Shown here in pieces: positions 32,994-46,325 of a DNA stretch of 64,000 nt. Within the stretch, counting starts at the first letter, position 1. Each line of letters begins with the position of its first letter. The translations under genes were made by a program, and so were the position numbers. Location: positions 108,395,241 to 108,459,240 of the forward strand of contig JASDDO010000016.1 in NCBI GenBank assembly GCA_030015575.1. The letters run 5' to 3'. Under the pieces are notes generated by a model. It was not told where the DNA came from. It was given only the letters and a program-made list of their open reading frames with translations, and ran no database searches. This stretch comes from Agapanthus africanus (taxonomy: Eukaryota; Streptophyta; Magnoliopsida; Asparagales; Amaryllidaceae).

Positions 32994-33007
32994 GGCTCTG
33001 ATACCAC
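32994..33007 (-). other. Element A primer binding site (tRNA-iMet)
   Basis: GTGGTATCAGAGCC in element orientation, one-base spacer after the LTR. Confidence 0.9.
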
Positions 33008-35037
33008 TGTAAGTCCACGTTGCCCACCCCGGTACTTACGTGGAGGCGGAAAACGGAATAAAAATCGAATTTTTATGAGCTTAGGCAACATGGACTATGC
33101 TTTTAAGGATCTTTGCTAAACAAAAACTTGCTAAAGCTAACTACAAACTAGCTAAGTGCTAGAAAGGTTATACCTTGGGCTCTAAGTCCTTCTCTCCTTG
33201 CTCCTTGGAGTGGTGGAAGGAGATCACCTTGGTCGTCTTCTCTCGTCGAAGAAAGATCCACCCGAAAGCCTCAACCTTTGGCTTCAACTCCAAGCTAGAA
33301 GTAACTAGGGTGCAAGAAGTGCTAATACTTGAACCCTAGATGAGAGTAGAGATGATCAAGAGAGGGTTTTTCTTAAGCTCAAGTGTTTCTCAACACATGA
33401 GAGAGGAGAGCTTGAGGGAGAGGAAGAACAAGAGAGAGAAAAGATATGATAGAATGAGAATAATGTGAACCATTCTCACTAATATGTGCATATTATTTTA
33501 ATTAAATAATTAGCTAGATAATTGTCATGGTTAATCATGATATGACCATTATCATTTCAATTTGCAAGGATCAAAAAGCATCTTCCAAAAGAAATGATGA
33601 TGGTCAAAGTGTCAACCTAGGTCAGCAAGTCAAAGAGGTCAAATGGTCAACATCCATAACCATGCACAATTATTAAACTAATTATCAATTAACTATAATA
33701 CACACATAAGCATTAGGGTTAATAAAATGACAATAGCCATTAACCCTAATCAAGGTCCTCTCCCTCTGTCTCAAATAACAGTCCATACGCACCCGCATTC
33801 GTGATCCGAGGAACACGAATACAATGAGAAAAACCAATCCTAAATCTTATACTAGGATCCGGCTTAAACCAAAGCCCGCTAGTATAAACTGTCCGGACAG
33901 CAAACGTGCACAAGTGCGCGGATGTGACCGAACCCTGTCGCAAAACCATGCGACCTCTACTCATTTTGCCTAAAGGCGAATAGCTCTCTGTGTGGGACTC
34001 TAAAGACTCGACACTACGCTGGCAGTGGGTTTAACCACAGACGGCAAGCGGCACTAGCTGTACGTAACGGTCCCCAGGTAGATGTCGATAAGAAGACTGA
34101 CGAGGTGAACCCCATCTGAACTCCTACTGAGCCTGTATGTGACAATCTCCGTACAGTCCGGTCTATTCGTCTGATACATCGTATGGCGGGCCTAGGGGAC
34201 GGTGAACGTCAGTCCCCTAATAGCGGTACAAGTCTTGTCGGAGTGAAGCCCAGAACACCCAGAGATAACATTGGAAACCTACCAGTATATCTCGCTTGCC
34301 CTGGCCAGGGACTACCCGTGTAATGGCTCTCCTGGACACAGCGCGATGTCAACCCCCAATACCGGGAGAGACGAATCCTGTCTAACCATTACTGCCTCCA
34401 AGTGCTTCGGGACTGCACCCAAAAACTACCTGTTTGCACGACTCCTTTGAGCCGTGGTAGGGTAGTAATCAAAGTGCAGTGGGAACACACTCGAGACGAA
34501 GTGACAGTATCAAGTCAGCGGACTAAGCTGTACTCATGTCACCTGGGAACTGATAACTGACGATAAGTATAATACCAACCAACAGTTCCCGACGAGTCCT
34601 GTCCAGTGTACTCGTAACCTAACGGGCACCCGTATACTATCTCAAGTACGACGTACTGACGGCTGCGGGACAGACCGTCTGCCACACTGGGATGAGAAGC
34701 GCATACGCTAGTCTACTCCGGAGTATCGATGCCCTGTCTCGATAGTCCAACGACTAGGGACCTGTATAAGGATGTGCCTATAGATCACCCAGCTCCCACG
34801 AGTGTGAGCGCCATCACAACGCTGGTAATCAAGCAAAGATCCTAAGGGCTCTACTAATATGTATATCTGCAATATGCTAAAAGAAACACATGCACATATT
34901 AAAGCAGAGACAAATCAAGTAGCATACTACCATTTTGAGCAAGATTGTATATACAACTGTGAATATCCCAAGCTTCCATCAAGTAATATACAAACTAGTA
35001 TGATACAGTAATGGCCTCTAGGGCATATACACTAACA
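33008..35037 (-). repeat. Element A 5' LTR
   Basis: 2030 bp, partner of 25048-27077; drives transcription leftwards. Confidence 0.93.
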
Positions 35038-35042
35038 AGTAC

Positions 35043-35705
35043 TTAGTATTCGTGCTACGTATGTTGATTATAGTCAAGGCGTAGTGTACGGTAGCTAAGT
35101 GATGTCTTCCTACACAGCATATGATGCGATTAATTAGGACATTCATGTGATTATGTTGATTATAGTCAAGGGTCATGTGAGTGGGTCTAATTAATCATGA
35201 AATAACGGGTAGAACTTGACTAGTACTTATGATATGTTGATTATAGTGAAGGTCATAAGTTACTAGGGGTAAAAACAATATCGGGAGTTTCAAGTGTTGA
35301 AATTTGCAATGAGATTGCATACCTTCTATGTGATAGTAGGATCCCGATCCCACTGTGAGCAATAGTTGCTCCTGGGAGAGTTTTGCACTTTACAATTAGC
35401 TAATCTATTAGGTGTCTAGAAAGGTGTCAACGGGGCTACGCCTCTGGGAAAATGAGGTTTATTTTAATTAGGTCCGTGCGAAAGCACGGGGAACCTCCTT
35501 CAGAAGAACCGGCACTGGCCTGGCTGAACAGTTAGCGAAGTTGTAGAATGTAATTAATCCTGGCTAATTTTTTCCTTTTAAGGTTTGAAGGAAAATTTGA
35601 TAAAAGCAGTGGGAGACATCGACTAGATAAGATAAATAACCAATCTGATCTTTGCAAGAGCTTTCGCTGAATGTATTCTTTTCTCTCTCCTAATGGCAGA
35701 TAACC
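35043..35705 (+). other. Element H leader, second part
   Basis: It holds the three loops with TGTTGATTATAGTCAAGG (35062-35079, 35154-35171; third copy 35235-35252 with one change), with stem ACTTATGA/TCATAAGT on the third. It also has the tetraloop module 35412-35520 and the tract TTCTTTTCTCTCTCCTAATG plus GCAG ending at 35699, with a branch-point-like CTAAT. ATG follows at 35706. Confidence 0.78.
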
Positions 35706-36496
35706 ATGACTGAACTTAAGCTACTGTTAGAGAAAAATAAGCTTCCCAGGCCGAACTATAAAGACTGATTGAGGAACATTAACATTGCTCTCACATATGA
35801 TAAAGTATCATATGTCCTCACTGCCTCAGCCCCGCCCAAACCAGGCCCCGAATCTTCTGTAGCGGATAAAGAGATCCGCAAAACGTGGGATATTGACTGT
35901 GCTACTGCCAAATGCCTCGCGCTTGCATCGATGGACAATACATATCAAAAGCAGCACGAGGAGATGGATGTTCAATCCATCTTTCTCCATACAAAAGAGT
36001 TGTATGGGGAGTAATCTCATATCCTACGATACGAAGCATCTCGAAAGTTATTTCAGATGCGGATGGCTCCTGGCACTTCAGTAGGTGACCACGTTTTGAA
36101 GATGATAGCTCTTATTGAAGAGCTTGAGGGCCTCGGATGGACAATGGACAATGAGCAATATACTGATATTGTTCTACAGTCTCTTCCCTCTGCCTTTGCT
36201 CCTTTCATAGTGAACTTCAACATGCACAACATGAAGAAGTCACTACCCAAACTTCCCAATATGTTGAGAAATGTGGAGAGCACGCTTAAGGCGAAGTCTC
36301 CATCTCTGCTTGTTGGACAATCTTCCTCTTCCATCGCCAAAGCCAAGGCCAAGGCCAAGGGAAAGAACAAGAAGAAATCGACCAAGCTGAGAGGCGGAAT
36401 CAAGAAGGCAAAGAGGTAAGACAAATCCAAAGCTGGGGAGTCGGGAAAATGAGAATGTTTCTTTTGCAAGAAGATGGGGAACTGGAAGCGGAACTT
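35706..36496 (+). pseudogene. gag: Element H gag, decayed
   Basis: It starts MTELKLLLEKNKL and aligns with A's Gag throughout (GPESSVADKEIRKTW, FLHTKELYGE, VGDHVLKMI). In-frame stops lie at 35766-35768 (Trp site), 36012-36014, 36417-36419 and 36450-36452. The zinc knuckle is legible as CFFCKKMGNWKRN, but the His and last Cys are replaced by Asn and Leu. It ends at the LTR of D. Protease and integrase of H are not in the window. Confidence 0.85.
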
Positions 36497-38691
36497 GCAG
36501 GGTTGCCTAGCACGGCAGCAAGGTTTCGAGAGGCATCATTCATGCCATATTAAAATCTTGCCATTCTATCTAACCCTAACCCTAGAATTGTATACTAGAA
36601 ATTCGACGAATATAAATGCAAACACTTTGCAAGTAAAGTGAGCAAGGAATACAACCTTTGTAGACCGGTCCTTCACTTCAATAGCTCCGTGTAGTCGTCC
36701 CTTCGCTGCGATCATGAACTCCCGGACTCTAGAGAGGCTCCACAAGATGTACAGATCAAGCTTGCTAGAAGACTTCGAGGCCGAAGATGATCTACGTCGA
36801 GGAGACACTAACCCAAGCTATCTCTTCACTAATTGTTAAATTAGTGAAGCAAACACCCTATACTAAATGGCAAATAGTAGAGGATGATGAAGTAGGAAGT
36901 GGGCTCACTTTAGATTTGATTTTCTCACTCATTTTCTCACATCTCCATTGAAGCTAGAAAGCTTTGAGAAAGAAAAAGAAGAAGATAACTCTCATGATAA
37001 TTATAAAGTGAATGAATGAAAAATCATGAGGTTAGAAAATAAACCATGGTGAGTATATGACATCCCTTAACCCTTGTAGAGAGTTAACCATGGCTAGGAT
37101 AAAGGGTTGGGTTTATAAATATCTTTAGTAAAACAAAATGAGTAGACTAAGTCAATGCACAATACAAGCTTTGTGTCATGACAAATTGCAACCATTTTGT
37201 AATTACCAAAATTAAATAAAAACCCTAGTATTATCCCTAGAATGGTGTAAGTCATACACACACCCAAGTTGCATGTATCATCAAGCATGACACATAACAT
37301 GTACACTTATATATATCTCATATATACAATGTGCACTTCAAGTGAGAAAAGAAATCTTAAGTGAGCTAATACTAGTTAATGTAAATTAATATATCAAATA
37401 TATAATTATACATTAGATTATCAAATCAACTCTTTATTTAATAATCCAGCTATATCACATATAGCTGACTAATATCATGTGTAATAACTTATCGAATAAA
37501 CACTTGATCCGATAACCCGGCTATATCGCATATAACTGACCAATGTCATAAATCGTGAGAATACAATACGGTATCTCATATCGTATTAATCTCGGTCCCG
37601 CACATATCACATATGTGCTCCTACTCCGTTTCACTTGAGCCAGGAAACCTCTGTGTAAGACTCTAAAGGCTCATCAATACACCGGCAGTAGATGATGATC
37701 ATATCAAACACCCACAAGTCGCAAGCGGTCTGCTAAACGTAACGGCCATCCGGGTATTGAGCGATCAGAAGATCAACAAGCAAGCCTACTCACACTCCTG
37801 CGAATCCAATCAGTAACACTACCGTACAGTCCGGTCTCTTCGTCAGATACGTCGCATATCTCGTCTAGGGGTGGTAAACGTCAGACCCCAGTAACTCGAT
37901 AAGTCATGTCGATATGAGGATCATAATAGGTCGAGAAACTACTGATAACACTTACCAGTATATCTCTGAAGCAGCCATGGCCAGGGACTTCCTGTTATAG
38001 CCAATCGAGCACAGTGCAGCATCAACTCCCTATACCGGGAGAGACGAAACCCCTCCTATCGCTTATTGCCTCCATATGATTCGGGACTGTACCCAAAAGC
38101 CACCATTTTGCACGTTCTCTTGAACGTGGTAAAGTGGAAATCAAAGCACAGTAGGAATCACACAAGACTCTATGACGAGCTCGGGTCTACAGACTAACCT
38201 GTACCAGTGTCACCAGAGAACTGCCATCTGATGTGAGGTATAATACCATCTGGGAGTTCTCGGCGAGCCCTTCCAGTGTACCCAGTCTACACTGAGCAAC
38301 CGTATACTGTCTCTGATGTCAAACACCAATGGATATGGGATCATCCATCGCCCATCTACATGGGTCCAGAAGTTATACGCTAGTCCACACTGGTATATCG
38401 ATCCCATGTCTCGATACACCCACGACTAGGAACATTTGAAGGATGTACTTATCGACTACTCTGTCCCCACTAGTATGATCTGCATCACAGTCCTGGTAGT
38501 CAAGTATTCATCCTAAGGGCTTTATCAACATGTAACTTAGAGACAATCAGTGTACATGTTAAGATAAAGAGCAACCAGATAGCATACTATCATGTCAAGC
38601 AAGAAAGTCCTCCATGTATACGTCCAAGCATCCACTGCAATATACATCATATGTACAGTAATGGCCTATAGGGCATACATATAACTAACAA
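36497..38691 (-). repeat. Element D 3' LTR
   Basis: 2195 bp. In element orientation it starts TGTTAGTTATATGTATGCCC and ends ...GCAACCCTGCA. It matches element I's LTR (1-1733) in reverse, including decayed twin hairpins at about 37430-37560. Confidence 0.88.
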
Positions 38692-38706
38692 TCTCCCACT
38701 TGCACT
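38692..38706 (-). other. Element D polypurine tract
   Basis: TAGTGCAAGTGGGAGAT-type sequence just before the 3' LTR in element orientation. Confidence 0.8.
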
Positions 38707-39990
38707 AGGGCCATCTGTTGTAGTATCCAATACCCAACAATCAGCAATGGTTGTAGTATCCTATACTCAACCATCCCATAAAAGTCTCTCCTAGGAATAG
38801 ACCTTTGTGAGTGGATCCGCCATGTTCTCCTCTGTGTCTACTCTTCTATCCTCGATCTCCCTGGAGATCATCTATCTCCATGATCAGGTGATACTGCCTA
38901 TGAATATGTCTGGATCACTGATGGGACGGGGGTTCCTAGGCCAAAACCACAACTCCATTGTCACGCAATGATAGGAACGAAGTTCATCTCATGAACTTAT
39001 ATATACCCAGACTGCCTCTTTGGTAGTATCGTTAGTAGCAATGTATCCATCTTTTATCGTCTAGTTTGTCACGGTATCTAGCTTGGAACTCTTCCAACAT
39101 ACCGTCCCTCTACTGAGGGTAAAGACAATGCTTGTGACTGACATTCAGTCGACCTTACCACCCTGGAAGATTTCCAGGGATTCTCCTCAGGATCGATTGA
39201 TTCCTTCTCACTACACCTAGTGAGAATCCTAACATCCACTTAGATCTATCTCATAGATCCAAAACCCAGGATTTAGGTGGTATCACCTTGATCCTATATG
39301 GAGAATCCTTATGATAAGAGGAGATTGACCGAGCGTAGCATAGGAAACTCATTTCCTATCAAGAGTATGTCATCTACGTAGAATACGAGGATCACCACCA
39401 TACTCCCTACTACCTTTTTGTATATATAAGGTTCATCTACCATTTTGATGAAGTCAAACGCTTTGACTACCACATCAAAACAGATGTTCCAACTCCGTGA
39501 TGCCTACTTTTACCTATAAAGCAACTTGCTCCCGTTTCCGCTGCTCCCACTGTCTACGAAGCCCTTTGGCTGTGTACTTATAGACGCTCTCTTCTAAATC
39601 ACTATTTAGAAAAGCAGTCATGACACCCAACCGCCAGATATCGTAGTCATGGTATGTAGCAATGGCAAGTAGGATTCGGATGGACTTAAGCATAGGGACT
39701 GGAAAAGGTTTCATCATTATCCACACCTGGTCGATGATGGGAACCTTTTACAACATGTCTTAGCTTTGAAAGTCTTAACATTTCCATGTACACCAAGTAA
39801 TCTTCTCAAGATATACTTGCTTCTAATGGGGATTTAACCCTTCAGATATAGCAACCAACGTCCATACTTTGTTGGTGTACATAGATTCCATCTCAGATCG
39901 CTTAGCATCCAGCCATTCTCACAGAGTCCCCACTCCTGATGGCCTGCTCGAAACTAGTTGGGTCATCATCTCATGATGCAATCCTCGTTC
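38707..39990 (-). pseudogene. Element D RT/RNase H relic
   Basis: Broken frames. MLKSIRILLAIATYHDYDIW and TAFLNSDLEE (39514-39726) are the RT palm; a YVDD-equivalent lies near 39370-39385; RNase H remnants lie at 38930-39130 (the DNNG and EAEY regions are degraded). Many stops and deletions. Confidence 0.75.
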
Positions 39991-41649
39991 CCACTGTCAT
40001 AGAGAAAACTGAAGTATCTCTCAGGTGGGTGAGGAACCTACCAGATCGGCGGAGAAACTGAGGTTCGTCGGGAACTGTTGAATCCTACGGTTCTACCAAA
40101 TCATCAGCTGTAGTTTGTATAGCTGAAACTCCTTCCAGTTCTATCTCATGACCATTAATTTCTTCACAAGAAATTCCCTTTCCAAAAGGTGGCATGCTGA
40201 AAAACAAAACACCTTTTGCTCCTCAGTGTGGTAGAAGATATTCCCTTGCGAATGCTTAGGATATCCAACAAAATTTCACCGAACTGACCTTGCCTCAAGC
40301 TTGTCCGGTTTTTGCTTTTAGCATAGGCCGGACAACCCCAAATCTTAATATCCTTAAGAGATGGGCTCTTTCCATACCATATCACATATGGAGTGGTAGG
40401 CACCTGATTTGGTTGGTACCCAATTCAATAAGTATGCAGCTTCTCAAGTGCATAACCCCCAAAAAGGAAATAGGCAACTCAGTAGAACTCATCATAGAGC
40501 ACACCTTATCACATAGGGTGCGATTGCTCCGCCCCGATATACCAACGTGTTGTGGTGTATACAGAGGAGTAATGCTGAGAGAGAATCTCATTCTCCTTTA
40601 GAATAGTCCAGGAATTCCGTGTTAAAGTATTCTTCCCCCTGATCTCATCAAAGGACATAATACTTATACCTGTTTTGGTTCTGTACTTCTAACTTATATT
40701 CTTTGAATTTCTCAAAAGGTTCAGACTTATGTTTCAACAGGAACATATGTCCGAATCATGAGAGATCATCGGTGAATGTAATGAAGTACAAAGAATCAGT
40801 CCTGGAATGTGTAGACATGGGACTTTCATATATCAGCATGTATCAATCCCAAGAGTTCATTAACTCTTTCTTTGTTTCCAATAAACGGAGCTATGATCAT
40901 CTTATCTTTGTGACATGACTGGAAAGTTTCACAAGATGTAGATTCAAACTAATTTAAATATGCATCTTAATGTAACTTAGCTAGTCGGGTCGCATTGATA
41001 TGACCTAGTCTACAATGCCTCAAGAAGGATTCGTTCATTTCTGAACTCTTCCTCTTTTGTGTGTTCTGTACGTTAAGAACGGTGGTTTGATTTAGAACGT
41101 ATATGCTTTTAGATAACGTGCCTGAACCGATCAACTCTTGATATAGGAAATGTTCAAAACATTATTCAACAATACAAAATTATAACCTTCTTTACTAAAT
41201 AAAGAGACTGATATGATGTTGTATATAAGGTTCGGTATCTAATAACATTCGTTCAGAATCAATGTATTTGGTAATACAGGGTGATAACTGCCAACACCTT
41301 GGCTGCAACAATTGCACCATTTCTAACTCTTAAATCTTATCACCCATTCTCAGTTCTCTACCTATCTGAAACCCATGTAACATATTACATATGTGGGATC
41401 CTGATCCGGTATCTCATACCTAGGATGTAAAGAAACTGAGAAACAGTTCTCGGTAATGAACACACCCGAAGAAGATGTATCAATATACACTTTATTCGTT
41501 TGGACGGCACGGGAATCCTGGTAATCCCCTATTTCCTGCTCGGCCTTATAACAATTATAAGTTGGAGCGGGACCAACGTTCCCCAGCTCAGTATAACAAG
41601 CGGGATCGTTCAATACATCCGTATTATTATCTTGATTAAGACGTGACAT
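39991..41649 (-). pseudogene. Element D Pol copy 2: gag-less start, protease, integrase relic
   Basis: It begins MSRLNQDNNTDV at 41649. SSGVFITENCFSV is followed by a frameshift at the protease active site (DQDPTYVICY in place of DTGSGSHIC). The GAG-pre and integrase regions run down to about 39990 with frameshifts (PYVIWYGKSPSLKDIKIWGCPAYAK near 40300-40390). It is closer to element I than to copy 1, for example TTTGTTTCCAATAAACGGAG and GCTCCGCCCCGATA. Confidence 0.78.
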
Positions 41650-41799
41650 GGTCGCTACCTGGAGATAGAGAGAGAGAAGAAAACACTCAGTGTATGCTCT
41701 TGCAAGATTAGATTGGTTATTAATTTATCTAATCAGGATGGCTCCCACTGTTTTAGTCAAATCTTCCTTCAAACCGTAAAAGAAAACACTCACTGTTTC

Positions 41800-41832
41800 T
41801 CAAATCTTCCGTCTCAGATCGCATTGCATCCA
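41800..41832. other. Junction between the two Pol copies in element D
   Basis: In element orientation, RT sequence (WLDAMRSE) passes into a short filler and then into leader-end sequence (GGTTTGAAGGAAGATTTGA). GGAAGATTTGA occurs on both sides of the joint. Confidence 0.7.
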
Positions 41833-41866
41833 GCCATTTCACAGAGTCACCACTCATGATGGCCTG

Positions 41867-42958
41867 CTAGAAGCTAGTTGGGTCATCATCTTCCATGATG
41901 CAATCCTCGCTCCCACCATCGATGAGAAAACCGTAGTATCTCTCAGGTGGATGAGCAACCCTACTAGATCGGCGGAGCAGCTGAGGTTCATCGGGAACTA
42001 CTGAATCCTCTGGTTCTACTAAATCTTCAGTTGCAGTTTGTGCTGCTGGAACTTCTTCCAGCTCTACCTCTTCTCCACTAATTTCTTTTGAAAGAAATTT
42101 CTTTTCTAAAAAGGTGGCATGTTGAGCAACAAACACCTTTTGTTCCTCACTGTGATAGAAAAAATATCCATAAGAATTCTTTGGATATCCCACAAACTTG
42201 CAGAGAACTGATCGTGCCTCGAGTTTGTCCGGATTTTGCCTTTTGGCATAGGCCGGACAACCCCATATCTTAACTCGTTTAAGATATGGTCTCTTCCAAC
42301 TCCATATCCCATATGGTGTGGTAGGTACAGATTTAGATGGAACTTGATTAAATAGGTATGCTGCTGTCTCAAGCGCATAACCCCAAAAGGAAATAGGCAA
42401 CTCAGCAGTGCTCATCATAGAATGCACCATATCTAATAGGATGCGTTTCTTCCGTTCTGATACGCCGTTGTGTTGTGGTGTATACGGAGGAGTAAGCTGA
42501 GAGAGAATCCCATTCTCTTTTAGATAGTCCAGAAACCCATTACTCAAGTATTCTCCTACTCGATCAGATCGAAGGATGTTAATACTTTTACCCATTTGGT
42601 TCTCGACTTCGTGCTTATATTCTTTGAATTTCTCAAAAGCTTCAAACTTGTATTTCAACAAGAACACATGTCCGTACCTTAAGAGATCGTCAGTGAATGT
42701 AATGAAGTACGAGGAACCATTTCTGGCATGTGTGGACATGGGACCACATACATCACTATGTATCAGTCCCAAGAGTTCTGTAACTCTTTCTCCGTGTCCT
42801 CTAAACGGAGTTTTGGTCATCTTGCCTTTGAGACATGACTGGCAAGTGTCATAAGATGAAAATTCGAACGGATTCAAATATCCATCCTTATGTAACTTAG
42901 CTAGTCGTGTCGCATTGATATGACCTAGTCTACAATGCCACAAGAAGGATTCGTTCAT
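41867..42958 (-). pseudogene. Element D Pol copy 1: integrase
   Basis: 363 codons, largely intact. HHCC zinc-binding region (WHCRLGHIN ... CQSCLKGK), catalytic Asp in LIHSDVCGP, Asp in LRSDRVGEYL (the usual Gly after Arg is Val) and Glu in NGVSERKKR. The integrase C-terminal region runs to RRSSRVAHPPERYYGFL, ending DDPTSF at TAG, where A has CAG (Gln). In-frame stops upstream at 42959-42961 and 42986-42988 separate it from the protease part. Confidence 0.85.
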
Positions 42959-42985
42959 TTATGAACTCTTCCTCTTGTGTGTGTT

Positions 42986-43183
42986 TTATACATTAAGGAC
43001 TGTAGTTTGATTCAGAACGTATATGCCATTATTTAACGAGCCTGATCCAATCAACTTTTGATTCAGGAAGATATTCATAACATTATCCTGTACTATAAAA
43101 TTATATCCTTCTTTACTTAATAAAGAAACTGATATAAGATTGCATATCAGGGTCGGAATGTAATAGCATTCGTTCAGAATCAA
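42986..43183 (-). pseudogene. Element D Pol copy 1: region between protease and integrase
   Basis: 65 codons with ILNECYYIPTLICNLISVSL and NQKLIGSGSLNNGIYVLNQ, as in A. Same frame as the downstream integrase, closed by TAA where A has Gln. Confidence 0.75.
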
Positions 43184-43257
43184 TGTATTACCATTTGGTA
43201 ATACAAGGTGATATTCGCCAACTGCTTTGGCTGCAACATTTGCGCCTTTCCGTACTC

Positions 43258-43578
43258 TTACGGAATGATCGCCCTCTCCCAGTTCTCTACCTTTTTTAGC
43301 CCATGTAACATATTACATATGTGGGATCCTGATCCGATATCTAATACCCAGGACGTAGAGTGAACTGAGAAACAGTTCTCGATAACAAACACACCCGAAG
43401 AAGATGCATCAACATGATTATTCTTCGTTTGGGCGGCATGAGAATCCGGATATGTCCCTATTCCCTGCTCAGTCCTATAACGTTTATAAGAAAGAACGGG
43501 ACCAACGTTCCCCTGCTCAGTATAACAAGCGGATTCAGTCAATACATCCATATTATTATCTTCATTAAGGCCTGACAT
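43258..43578 (-). pseudogene. Element D Pol copy 1: gag-less N-terminus and protease
   Basis: It starts at ATG 43578 (MSGLNEDNNMDV), right after a CT-rich CAG tract. Protease motif WVLDIGSGSHIC keeps the catalytic Asp but has Ile for Thr. The frame shifts after HGLKKVEN and closes at 43258. No gag precedes it. The first 65 or so residues are shared with element I and with copy 2 and resemble nothing I recognise. Confidence 0.8.
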
Positions 43579-46311
43579 GGTCGCTAACTGGAGAGAGAGA
43601 GAAGAAAACACTTTAGCGTATGCTCTTGCAAGATTAGATTGGTTATTATCTTATCTAATCAGGATGGCTCCTACTGTTTTCATCAAATCTTCCTTCAAAT
43701 CCTAAATGGTAAGACTAGCCGGGATTAATTACACCTTACAAGTTCGCCAATCTTTTATCCTGGCCAGTGTTGGTACTTTGAGGGAGGTTCCCCGTGCTTT
43801 CGCACGGACCTAATTAGAATAAACCTTGTTTTCCCAGAGGCATAACCCCATTAACACCTTTCTAGACACCTACTTGATCGGCTAATTGTCATGTGTAAAA
43901 CTCTCCCAGGAGCAACTCTTACTCGCAGTGGGTATCAGGATCCAACTATCTCATAGAAGGTATGCAATCTCATTGCAAATTTCAACACTTGAAATTCCCG
44001 TTAATGCTTTTGCCTCTAACCCCCTATGACCTTGACAAAGGCCAACAAACCATAGGATGCTAGTCAAGTTTACCCCGTCATTTCCCGATTGAATTAAACC
44101 CACCCGTACGACCCTTGACAAAGGCCAACAAGGTCGTACGACTACCCTAACCAATCGCATCACATGCTTAAGCAGATAAGTACTGGTCAGCTACCGCAAA
44201 TTACGCCTTGACAAAGGCCAACAAACGCAGCACGAATACTAAATAGTCTTTATCTGAAATGACGGAGGGCTATGATAGGTTTTTATGAAAACCTTTTGCG
44301 TAATGAACTCGATATCGTTGTAGAAACAAGTGATTTTAAAAAGGAGTGTTTTTTAGGCTTTTACTAGTTTCGCTAAAGAGGTCACTCCCGGTGAAGGGAT
44401 CTCGGCTCTTTCCTTATCGAATAAGGTGCTGGATATTCTACAAGGAATACCGTTATCCAAAGCAAAAACTATAGAAGCAATCAAAAACAAAACCGAGTGA
44501 GTTGTAGCATCTGCTAGTTTTGCTAAAGAGGTCACTCCAGGTGAAAGGATCTCAATAAGGTGCTGGATATTCTACAAGGAATACCGCTATGCAAAGAAAA
44601 AAGTAGAGCTACCCTTTTTATAAATTTGATTCTACAACATCTTTTAGGTTTCTTTTTCTTTCATTAATCTCATTAACGAAGTCCCATCATTTATGTTTCC
44701 TAAGCATCACAGAAGAAACGAAAATACAATGTACGCTTATGCCATCCTCATTCGCCACAATGTCCCGTTATGCACCGTTAGGTTACTTAACTCACGGCAT
44801 ACCGGAACGGGACTAGCGCGGGTGAAAAACATAAGCAACGTTTATTATATATCATATATACAATAATAAAGCATTCGTCTCACGCATATAAAATGATCAC
44901 ATCACAATATATCAGCAGCAGAAGATAACATATGAAATATTGGATATAAGTCCGTGTTTTATTTTGAGCATGTACAAAACACGAATTCCACGGTCGCGAT
45001 GAATAGCCAAACCCTCATCCCTAGACCCCTATGAGAGCGGCAAGCAACCCTACCAATTCTAGGGTTAGGAGACCCGGTCTCGACTCCTCGAGATGGCCTC
45101 CTACTGTACCCTAGAACCCGGTTATTTGTGCTCCCCACCTTGGGTCTATCATAATACGGAAAAGTAAATAATATACAATGGTGACATCATCCTCAACCCG
45201 GAAGTGCCCCAATAAAAGAATATTACATACGATGAATTTTACATGAATGAAAATAAAAACCCTCATCTCATATAAAACCCTTGGCTATTCAAAACACGAT
45301 GATCCAATATAACATATCACAGCAACACATAACATCACATGTCATCAACGTAAGTAAATATGCGCATCCCAATTGTCGTTGATGTATAGCAACGAAACCG
45401 GCGATACACAACATATTACACTTACGGTCGCAGAAAAGAAAGTGATAAACTGCAACATTTGGAATCCACAATCACCTTAGACATCATAAACCCGATATAT
45501 CACATATTACGGATTTCATGCCTAACTATATGAATTCCACATATTGTATCACATTTCAGAAAACTGGACAATGTTAAACTTTCCGATCGAATAAACAAAC
45601 ACCCAAAATTTCCCAATTGAGCTCAACACTTGAGCGAAGTTCAAAAAGTCCCAGAACATGCCACAGCTCCTATGAACCAGCCGTAGAAGGGTCAACCAAT
45701 GCCTTATATGTGGCACCGCTAAACTACCACAAACCCTAGGGTTTAGTGGCGGTTTTGACGGTCATATAATCGAGTTAAGGTTTCGTTCTTCTAGTGGGTT
45801 CACATAATCGCTTGCATGATTTTCTGAAAGTTTTAAACTAAGGAAAAATCCAACACTTGAAAATATTTCGGCAAGGGTTGAAGTGGGTATTTGATATCCG
45901 ATCGAACTTTTTAACACCGTATAAATTAACCCGAAAAAAAACTAGAAATACGAATACGAAACACCCCGAATTGCCTCTGTAAAAAGATAACATCATATGC
46001 AAATTCAGCAAAAACAAACAACACCTGAAATACCAAACCCCAAAGACTAGAACATAGTGTAAATTTCAACCCGTATCTCCCCAGAAAAACCGAGCAGGCC
46101 GGTTTCTGAGCTTGTCTGGCCGGTCCAAAAAAGGTGGGATGGGGTGAATTTTGCACAGTGTTCATATTGTATCTCATAAAACATTATGCAACTGTTTGAA
46201 AATAAAATTTGACGCCTGAAATAATTCGACAGAAACAAGGGTTTTGTAACGGGTGTTTCGGAGTTATTTCGGTTTCGTAATCCTACACTTATCCGTCTAA
46301 TTCTCTAGCTA
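43579..46311 (-). other. Element D leader with RNA modules
   Basis: Branched module 45022-45148 (outer TAGACCC/GGGTCTA; inner TTCTAGGGT/ACCCTAGAA, a matched change from element I). Nested-stem module 44741-44824. Hairpin repeats 44376-44437 and 44527-44574. Three loops TTGTTGGCCTTTGTCAAGG (44206-44224, 44113-44131, 44030-44048), the second with a perfect 9-bp stem CGTACGACC/GGTCGTACG. Tetraloop module 43762-43869. It ends CTCTCTCTCTCCAG before the start codon. Confidence 0.78.
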
Positions 46312-46324
46312 GGCTCTGATGCCA
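46312..46324 (-). other. Element D primer binding site (tRNA-iMet, one mismatch)
   Basis: TGGCATCAGAGCC in element orientation, one base from the LTR. Confidence 0.85.
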
Positions 46325-46325
46325 C

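Larger units (their letters stand above)
25048..35037 (-). mobile_element. Element A: full-length Ty1/copia element
   Basis: LTRs 25048-27077 and 33008-35037 are both 2030 bp, about 45 differences by eye (about 2.2%), with ends TGTTAG...ACTTACA in element orientation. The target duplication is AGTAC (25043-25047 and 35038-35042). It has a tRNA-iMet primer site, leader, gag-pol in one frame and a polypurine tract. The domain order Gag, protease, integrase, RT, RNase H is that of Ty1/copia. Three in-frame stops and a protease deletion disable it. Inserted in the leader of H. Confidence 0.95.
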
